DNA of 48,437 nt from Gammaproteobacteria bacterium (lineage in GTDB: Bacteria > Pseudomonadota > Gammaproteobacteria > SZUA-140): contig JAKISP010000029.1 of assembly GCA_021648525.1 (NCBI GenBank), positions 1 to 48,437 of the forward strand, written 5' to 3'. The position numbers were made by a program, and so were the translations under genes. The notes below the pieces were generated by a model, which saw only the letters and a list, made by a program, of their open reading frames with translations, had not been told where the DNA came from and did no database searches. This document shows, piece after piece, positions 45,501 through 48,437 of this stretch; positions within the stretch are counted from its first letter, which is position 1; each line of letters begins with the position of its first letter.

Positions 45501-46135
45501 TGGTCAACGCCGGCAATACGTATCGCATTGTTTCTGACGTTCTGGGCAGTCCAAGACTGATCGTGAATATTGCTGATGGCAGCATCGTTCAGCGTATGGA
45601 CTACGATGTCTGGGGTAATGTAACCCTAGACACCAACCCAGGTTTCCAGCCGTTCGGTTTTGCGGGCGGCATCTACGATCAGCATACCCAACTCACCCGG
45701 TTTGGGGCGCGGGATTACGATGCTCAGACGGGACGATGGACAAGCAAGGATCCCATACGATTTGAAGGCGGTGACACCAATTTGTACGGCTATGTGTCGA
45801 ATGATCCGGTGAACTTTATTGACCCGTTTGGGTTGGTGAGGAGAGGAGGAGGAACCATCAATCCTGTTCCTCCGCGTATGGGAACCCCTTATCAGCCTTA
45901 TCAGCCTCCTGCAAGGAATGAGTTTTCTGTAGCCGATGTGTTGCCCCATCCATCTCAGTGGAATGACTTTTATGAGAATGGATTGGATGCGGGCAACGGT
46001 TGTACAGTGGATTGCGGCAATAACAGTTTTGCCGGTGAGGCCATCAATAATAACGGGCCGCTTTCGTGCTCAGCAACGGGTACGCCGGCACCTCGGCCGA
46101 GTGCGCGTTCCTGTCAAATTGTATGTGGAGATTAG
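39554..46135 (+). CDS. Giant multidomain Rhs/YD-repeat lipoprotein with NHL repeats
   Basis: 2,193 residues. The signal peptide ends in lipobox LSAC (Cys22), followed by a Gly run. Approximate domain order: Ig-like domains with '[12 protein letters not shown]' and '[19 protein letters not shown]' (~30-200); two thrombospondin type-3 calcium motifs, [14 protein letters not shown] and [14 protein letters not shown] (~205-268); a carboxypeptidase-regulatory-like domain (~320-415); a Pro-rich linker (~620-650); NHL/beta-propeller repeats '[30 protein letters not shown]' type (~855-1225); Rhs/YD repeats (~1235-2090) closing with the core signature '[19 protein letters not shown]' and [18 protein letters not shown]. 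The last ~100 residues are a variable tail with six cysteines. Unlike T6SS Rhs effectors it has a lipoprotein signal and no PAAR, so it is probably surface-anchored. The tail may be a toxin or adhesive tip; no enzyme family is recognised. Confidence 0.9.
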   Translation: MSFNRRIHLPVGLMLLLTLSACGGGGGGNSTPAAVSGEVTITATVTPAANAAGWHNRDATVTYRCTGASDCPVPVIVTAEGAGQEITGSVSDETGNTASTTTILNIDKTLPSLSINTPAPDSVQINPRPLINISYADANGVDTNTLALQLDGQTLSTVCSTATTSASCQPNTIFSIGARSLQVLVSDVAGNAATAQVTFEQAAPPLADTDGDGVTDANDQCAETPTGEAVNSNGCARSQLDADRDGVSDASDQCPGTPDGEVADASGCSASQQTGAIPPDPATVAPTLDPTVANTLASATAFLYSGANPIQTGVSPGTIEVRRAAVLRGQVTGRDNNPLSGVTVSIHNHPEFGQTLTRTDGMFDMAVNGGGLLTINYQKNGYLPVQRQLETPWADYAIGETIVMIPLDTQVTTVDLTDTTQAFQVAQGSPVTDADGTRQATLLFPQGITANMTLPDGSIQSLTTLNVRASEYTVGENGPQAMPGELPATSAYTYAVELSVDEAIAEGAIRVDFDQPVSVYVDNFLEFPVGEIVPAGWYDQERVAWIPSDNGHVIGILAVNAAGMADIDVDGSGNVADAAQLTELGITDAERVRLAGLYAVGKSLWRTPISHFTPWDFNWPGPPDDVEEPPPPSDDSTPPDETESECPGCIIQPQSQSLGERLPIVGTPFELFYQSESMPGREVARTLTIQLSGDTVPASLQHIELIITVAGQVFTRTFPAAPNQTFAYVWDGRDSFGRPVRGETAFIRVKYVYPLRFFTSRDRRFELDLSQAPAFGRVTNGGVVVTMPPTTNRLMFRERQWTQPLTGIAQKPQLVSSALGNWGLDVLHAYDPVARVFYGGDGSTRLGTDIERSLFTVNKVPMPFVAAIAFAPDGSIYISTRQKHRLYRLSPDGTTLTVVAGIVDSSGEPSPGFSGDGGPAVLAQLDDSANNRPGVAIGSDGSIYIADTGNHRIRRIDPDGIITTVAGSGATGPFGGGFSGDGGLATQAELSRPTDIVVAPDGSLYIADILNYRIRKVDTNGIITTIAGIGEDGDRGDGGPAADAALINPGKIALGPNGNLYISDGFGASIRRIDSGGIITTVAGTGVKGEAGNNGPAVQSQLSTVNALAIGLDGSIYINERRSDPSFPWVGYDLVRQVDPNGIITIIAGEIGYDSSNFRGGDFDGVPANKINLIGLEGLVFGPDGALYLAIGGFTLGPLSGTSEPRHSPITIKRVISQFPGLNDSGHVLPSSDGKQIFRFDVNGRHLDTSEAITGALIYQFRYNGEGYLREIEDVDGNVTRIERSGNTPTAIVSPYDQRTALTLDANDYLDSVTDPTGAQYEMTYTPGGLMTRFVDRNGNATNFSFDATGRLVEDINATGGGWLLDRTELTNGYAVSMTSGESRVSTFQVERLLDGTRRHTNIARDGSVTVVDYRALNTVTTLPDGTVNTTVAGPDPRLGMQSPFVRDAVTITPNGLVRSVTSDRQAVLAEDLLGFSNLIETVAINDKTITSNYDTATRTTTVTSPENRQRIRVFNEQGKVTATQTEGLAAIDFSYDLRGRLSEVSSGSGANRRNFQMTYDSNGNRASLTNSLGQVMSFESDVLGRVIRQVVFDGRAVSFSYDANGNLTSLTPPGSAAHIFNYTAGDQTSTYTPPNVVSVAAPSTNYAYNLDRQLTNVTRPDGQQITLSYHPMRGHLTTLTTPRGNYTYEYASSGQLTSIVAPDGNNLEYTNDGSLLTSTTWSGTIAGTVNSTYNNDFQVIGLALGADNVTSAYDEDGLLISAGALTLARSAQSGGLPTDITLGSSDTSITYNNFGEVDTETVTYNDALQYTASYEYDSVGRIISKQETIAGVTVNYGYFYDLDGRLIEVETDNVVTATYGYDANGNRNGGTYDDQDRLLSLGTTDYTYTDNGELISKADATSSTSYLYDVLGNLMQVTLPDNSTVAYIVDGQNRRVGKQIDNTLTQGFLYQDQLNPIAELDGSGATVSRFVYASKFNVPDYMVNAGNTYRIVSDVLGSPRLIVNIADGSIVQRMDYDVWGNVTLDTNPGFQPFGFAGGIYDQHTQLTRFGARDYDAQTGRWTSKDPIRFEGGDTNLYGYVSNDPVNFIDPFGLVRRGGGTINPVPPRMGTPYQPYQPPARNEFSVADVLPHPSQWNDFYENGLDAGNGCTVDCGNNSFAGEAINNNGPLSCSATGTPAPRPSARSCQIVCGD

Positions 46136-46316
46136 GTGTAGCCGTCCGAAATAACATAGTAAGTTTACATCTGCATTGTGAACTTTAGCGTACTCTTGAG
46201 TAATGTTTACTTGTAAACTGTTTAAGATTCATGGTGTCAATAGAAGATATTGATCTGAGTGACAATTTTGTTTTTTACCTCCATTAGACAGCGCAAAAGT
46301 ACATTGCTAGACTCAT
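46136..46316. other. Intergenic stretch after the Rhs gene
   Basis: AT-rich, with a short inverted repeat GTTTAC..GTAAAC at about 46206-46219. No T-tailed terminator or clear promoter is seen. Confidence 0.4.
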
Positions 46317-46538
46317 TTGTCTATTATTTCCGTGTGTTTGGTTTTCAGTGCAGCTATAACTTTTTCATCTAATGCCGAGCAAACATTTGACGATTGGCAG
46401 CAGTCGGGCAGGCCGTTTGTTAAACATTTTGACACAGTAGAAATCGAAAGCAATCCTCAAAACTTCTCCATAAAGCAGGACAGTAAGAAGCAAGAAAGAA
46501 GAAAGAAAAGAAAGGGGTCAAGTCTTGACATAACATAA
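46317..46538 (+). CDS. Possible small exported protein, 3' end fused into the transposon end
   Basis: 73 codons from a TTG start; no ATG is available and a stop lies just upstream at 46308. A hydrophobic N-terminus (IISVCLVFSAAITFSSNA) resembles a signal peptide, then 'EQTFDDWQQSGRPFVKHFDTVE', then a highly basic stretch KKQERRKKRKG. The last residues (SSLDIT) are encoded by the left inverted repeat of the transposase unit, so the original C-terminus may have been replaced. It sits directly after the Rhs gene and could be a decayed partner gene. Function unknown. Confidence 0.35.
   Translation: MSIISVCLVFSAAITFSSNAEQTFDDWQQSGRPFVKHFDTVEIESNPQNFSIKQDSKKQERRKKRKGSSLDIT
46514..46534 (+). repeat. 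Left terminal palindromic repeat of the RAYT unit
   Basis: Begins GGGGTCAAGTCTTGAC; contains a 6+1+6 palindrome. Inverted partner at 47504-47524. Confidence 0.8.
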
Positions 46539-46559
46539 AAAGCAAGCTAGTTTATTAAA

Positions 46560-47441
46560 ATGGCACGCCCTCTCCGAATTGAGTATGAGAATGCCTTTTA
46601 CCACGTAATGAATCGTGGCAGAGGGCGGCAACGTATTTATACGGCTGATGAATATTACAATGCGTTCTTAAAATGTTTAAAGGAAGCACATCAGCGCTTT
46701 GGTCTAGAAATTCATGCCTACTGCTTGATGGGGAATCATTATCATTTACTCGTGAAGACCCCACGGGGGAACTTAAGCCGAGCAATGCGCCATATTGATG
46801 GGGTCTATACACAGCGGCACAATCGACTGAAAAAGACCGATGGCTCCCTGTTTCGAGGGCGATATAAAGCGATCTTAGTGGATGAACACAGCTATCTATT
46901 GCAACTCAGTCGTTATATACACCGTAACCCCATCGAATTACGTACACCACTCGTCAAACAGTTAGCCGCCTACCAATGGTCAAGCTACCCGGCATACATC
47001 AACAAACAGAAGCCACCCGAATGGTTGAATCGAGCAGTTGTATACGGCGAATTAGGTGCGGTACAGCGTTACCAATCATATCGTGCCTATGTCGCAATGG
47101 GAGTGGATGACGAAACTCAACAGTTCTACCAAAGCCAACGGCAGCCAACCATATGGGGCGGAAAAGAATTTAAGGCAACGGCATATAGTAAAGCCCTATC
47201 TCTGGATAGCGAGATATCACATAAAGGCATAAACACGCCGATTGATATGAATAAAGTTATCTTGTTAGTCGCAAAACAAACTGATTGTGCAGAAGCTGAG
47301 ATTACCACCGCAAAACGAGGACGAGGCGCTATGAATACAGCGCGGGGTCTAGCGATGAAATTATGCCAGGATTATTCAGACGCACGCTTGACAGATATTG
47401 CCGTTAAATTTAACGTGGGGCACTACAGCACTATTTCTTAA
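46560..47441 (+). CDS. REP-associated tyrosine transposase (Y1, IS200-like), prematurely stopped
   Basis: 293 residues. The Y1_Tnp signature is intact: 'MARPLRIEYENAFYHVMNRG', the HUH motif GNHYHLL, 'LFRGRYKAILVD' and 'YLLQLSRYIHRNPIE' with the candidate catalytic Tyr. The C-terminal ~70 residues contain a DnaA-like helix-turn-helix ('LTDIAVKFNVGHYSTIS'). A TAA at 47439-47441 interrupts this region. Past it the same frame continues for 28 codons (TIRRINNRMKEDKILKN ... LSQDLTP) to TAG at 47526-47528, and related proteins end that way. The HTH is therefore cut at its recognition part, and the enzyme is probably impaired. Nucleotide binding and cleavage of the flanking hairpins would be its normal role. 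Confidence 0.85.
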   Translation: MARPLRIEYENAFYHVMNRGRGRQRIYTADEYYNAFLKCLKEAHQRFGLEIHAYCLMGNHYHLLVKTPRGNLSRAMRHIDGVYTQRHNRLKKTDGSLFRGRYKAILVDEHSYLLQLSRYIHRNPIELRTPLVKQLAAYQWSSYPAYINKQKPPEWLNRAVVYGELGAVQRYQSYRAYVAMGVDDETQQFYQSQRQPTIWGGKEFKATAYSKALSLDSEISHKGINTPIDMNKVILLVAKQTDCAEAEITTAKRGRGAMNTARGLAMKLCQDYSDARLTDIAVKFNVGHYSTIS

Positions 47442-47503
47442 ACGATTAGACGCATAAATAACAGAATGAAGGAAGATAAGATACTGAAAAATTCATTTGA
47501 TAT

Positions 47504-47524
47504 GTTAAGTCAAGACTTGACCCC
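47504..47524 (-). repeat. Right terminal palindromic repeat of the RAYT unit
   Basis: Reverse complement of the left end with one mismatch. In the plus orientation it encodes the final LSQDLTP of the read-through transposase frame. Confidence 0.8.
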
Positions 47525-47593
47525 TTAGTTTAGATGCAAAAAATATCGTACCAATCCTTGATGTTTCGGCGGTATTACCTATAATACTACAAA

Positions 47594-48022
47594 ATGAAGC
47601 CGATAAATATTATAATCGATACAAATGTTCTCGTATCAGGACTCCGCTCAAGCAAAGGTGCTTCGTATAAGCTACTGACTTTAATAGATAATGGAAATTT
47701 CATAGTAAATATTTCAGTCCCGTTACTGCTGGAGTATGAGTCTGTAGTTTTGAGAGAGTGTTTGAAATTACCTTTAACTAAGCCTGATATAGAATATATT
47801 CTCAACTATCTGGTTAAGGTATCCTCTAAGAGAGAGATATTTTTTTTATGGAGGCCGTATCTAAAAGACCCAAAAGATGATTTGGTATTGGAGGTTGCGG
47901 TTGAGTCAGAGAGTAAAGTGATAGTTACATACAATAAAAAGGATTTTGTCGGAGTTGATGAATTTGGAATTAAAGTCCTTACTCCCAAAGAATTTTTGGA
48001 AAAGAGAGGTTTTCTCAAATGA
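47594..48022 (+). CDS. PIN-domain toxin (COG1569-like)
   Basis: 142 residues of a PIN-fold ribonuclease. The acidic site is visible as NIIIDTNVLVSG (Asp9), an internal Glu in LLLEYESVV, KDPKDDLVLEVA (Asp cluster) and VTYNKKDF near the end, followed by 'KVLTPKEFLEK'. PIN toxins cleave RNA with Mg2+ and are neutralised by a paired antitoxin. ATG 47594; no strong ribosome site is seen, just an A-rich leader. The stop overlaps the next start (ATGA, 48019-48022), so translation of toxin and antitoxin is coupled. AT-rich composition suggests horizontal acquisition. Confidence 0.88.
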   Translation: MKPINIIIDTNVLVSGLRSSKGASYKLLTLIDNGNFIVNISVPLLLEYESVVLRECLKLPLTKPDIEYILNYLVKVSSKREIFFLWRPYLKDPKDDLVLEVAVESESKVIVTYNKKDFVGVDEFGIKVLTPKEFLEKRGFLK

Positions 48023-48255
48023 GTACGTTAAGTCTAAGGTTGCCAGATTCACTACATGAACAAATTAAAAAGCTTGCATCAGAAGATGGTGTTTCAATAA
48101 ATCAATTCGTCGTGTCGGCAGTTGCTGAAAAAACGTCTGCATTTTTAACGAGAAGCTATTTAGAAGAAAGAGGTAAATTATCTTCTAAAACAAAATTTAA
48201 AAAGGCTTTGTCAAAAGTACCAAAAATCACCCCTGATGACTTTGATAAACTGTAG
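48019..48255 (+). CDS. Ribbon-helix-helix antitoxin partner of the PIN toxin
   Basis: 78 residues. The N-terminal 'TLSLRLPDSLHEQIKKLASEDGVSINQFVVSAVAEK' is a HicB/Arc/CopG-type ribbon-helix-helix DNA-binding domain: a beta strand followed by two helices. The C-terminal ~30 residues (KALSKVPKITPDDFDKL) would be the toxin-binding tail. Such antitoxins usually repress their own operon; no operator could be identified by eye. It follows the toxin gene with a 4-nt overlap, the reverse of the more common antitoxin-first order. Confidence 0.85.
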   Translation: MSTLSLRLPDSLHEQIKKLASEDGVSINQFVVSAVAEKTSAFLTRSYLEERGKLSSKTKFKKALSKVPKITPDDFDKL

Positions 48256-48437
48256 TCAAGCATGCATCTAAATCGGGTAGCCAAGGGTCTCTAACCCTCA
48301 GCCCCCACACCACCTTTCTATTACCCATAAGTTTACGCGACTAAATTAGTTGCGACTGCTTTCCTTGAATATTCTGATGTTAAGATTAAGAATCATTTCT
48401 GTAATATCTCGATACTTTCTATAGTTTAAAATCAATC
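48256..48437. other. Window end, no gene seen
   Basis: 182 bases with no open frame of note, tRNA or terminator recognised. Confidence 0.5.

Larger units (their letters stand above)
46514..47524 (+). mobile_element. REP-associated transposase unit with palindromic inverted ends
   Basis: A 21-nt sequence at 46514-46534 recurs inverted at 47504-47524 with one mismatch. Each end contains the palindrome GTCAAG-N-CTTGAC able to form a hairpin, as expected for single-strand-processing Y1 (HUH) elements. The ends bracket a single transposase gene. No target duplication is expected for this class, and none is claimed. Confidence 0.75.

Noticed and set aside
1-48437. CRISPR arrays, rRNA and tRNA genes
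   Set aside because: No short regularly spaced repeats, no tRNA cloverleaf and no rRNA segments were recognised; the only tandem repeats are coding repeats of tpsA and Rhs.

Overview
The window looks like a gammaproteobacterial chromosome of moderate GC. The housekeeping block (apeB-type M18 aminopeptidase, CreA, DUF1499, UPF0149/YgfB, DUF3025, BolA, SelO) and the IS5-like, ISAs1 and REP-associated transposase relics all point that way. I cannot name the genus. Functions come from reading translated sequence by eye; no database search was run.

Region 1 (1-15.5 kb): the 3' end of an hcp gene, then a lipoprotein, a giant two-partner secretion exoprotein of about 4,050 residues (TpsA, with a haemagglutination/TPS N-domain and a repeat-rich body) and its TpsB outer-membrane transporter. 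The TpsA body contains two large internal tandem duplications.

Region 2 (15.6-29.6 kb): an orphan type VI secretion (T6SS) effector island without tss core genes. An hcp is followed by vgrG, DUF6484, DUF2169, a DUF4150 PAAR-like tip, a TIGR02270 HEAT-like protein, a beta-ketoacyl-synthase-like protein lacking its catalytic residues, and a probable papain-fold (permuted NlpC/P60-like) effector with candidate immunity genes. Next come a decayed ISAs1 transposase, a 139-bp MITE-like element, a fragment of a second TIGR02270 gene, a secreted M28 peptidase, a 5'-truncated Tle-type lipase with its DUF2931 immunity-type partner, a leftover C-terminal tail of another lipase, a membrane TPR protein, and a second copy of the same MITE. 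The tip, adaptor, effector and immunity genes form a module that would be delivered by a T6SS machine encoded elsewhere. The remnants record turnover of effector cassettes.

Region 3 (29.8-38.5 kb): ordinary chromosomal genes on both strands, mostly small conserved proteins, ending with a cyclic-nucleotide-binding protein divergent from selO.

Region 4 (38.6-48.4 kb): a second accessory region. A stop-interrupted transposase C-terminus is followed by a 2,193-residue lipoprotein combining Ig-like, thrombospondin type-3, NHL and Rhs/YD repeats with a cysteine-rich variable tail. Then come a small secreted-looking ORF, a REP-associated tyrosine transposase with flanking palindromic inverted repeats and a premature stop, and a PIN toxin / ribbon-helix-helix antitoxin pair.
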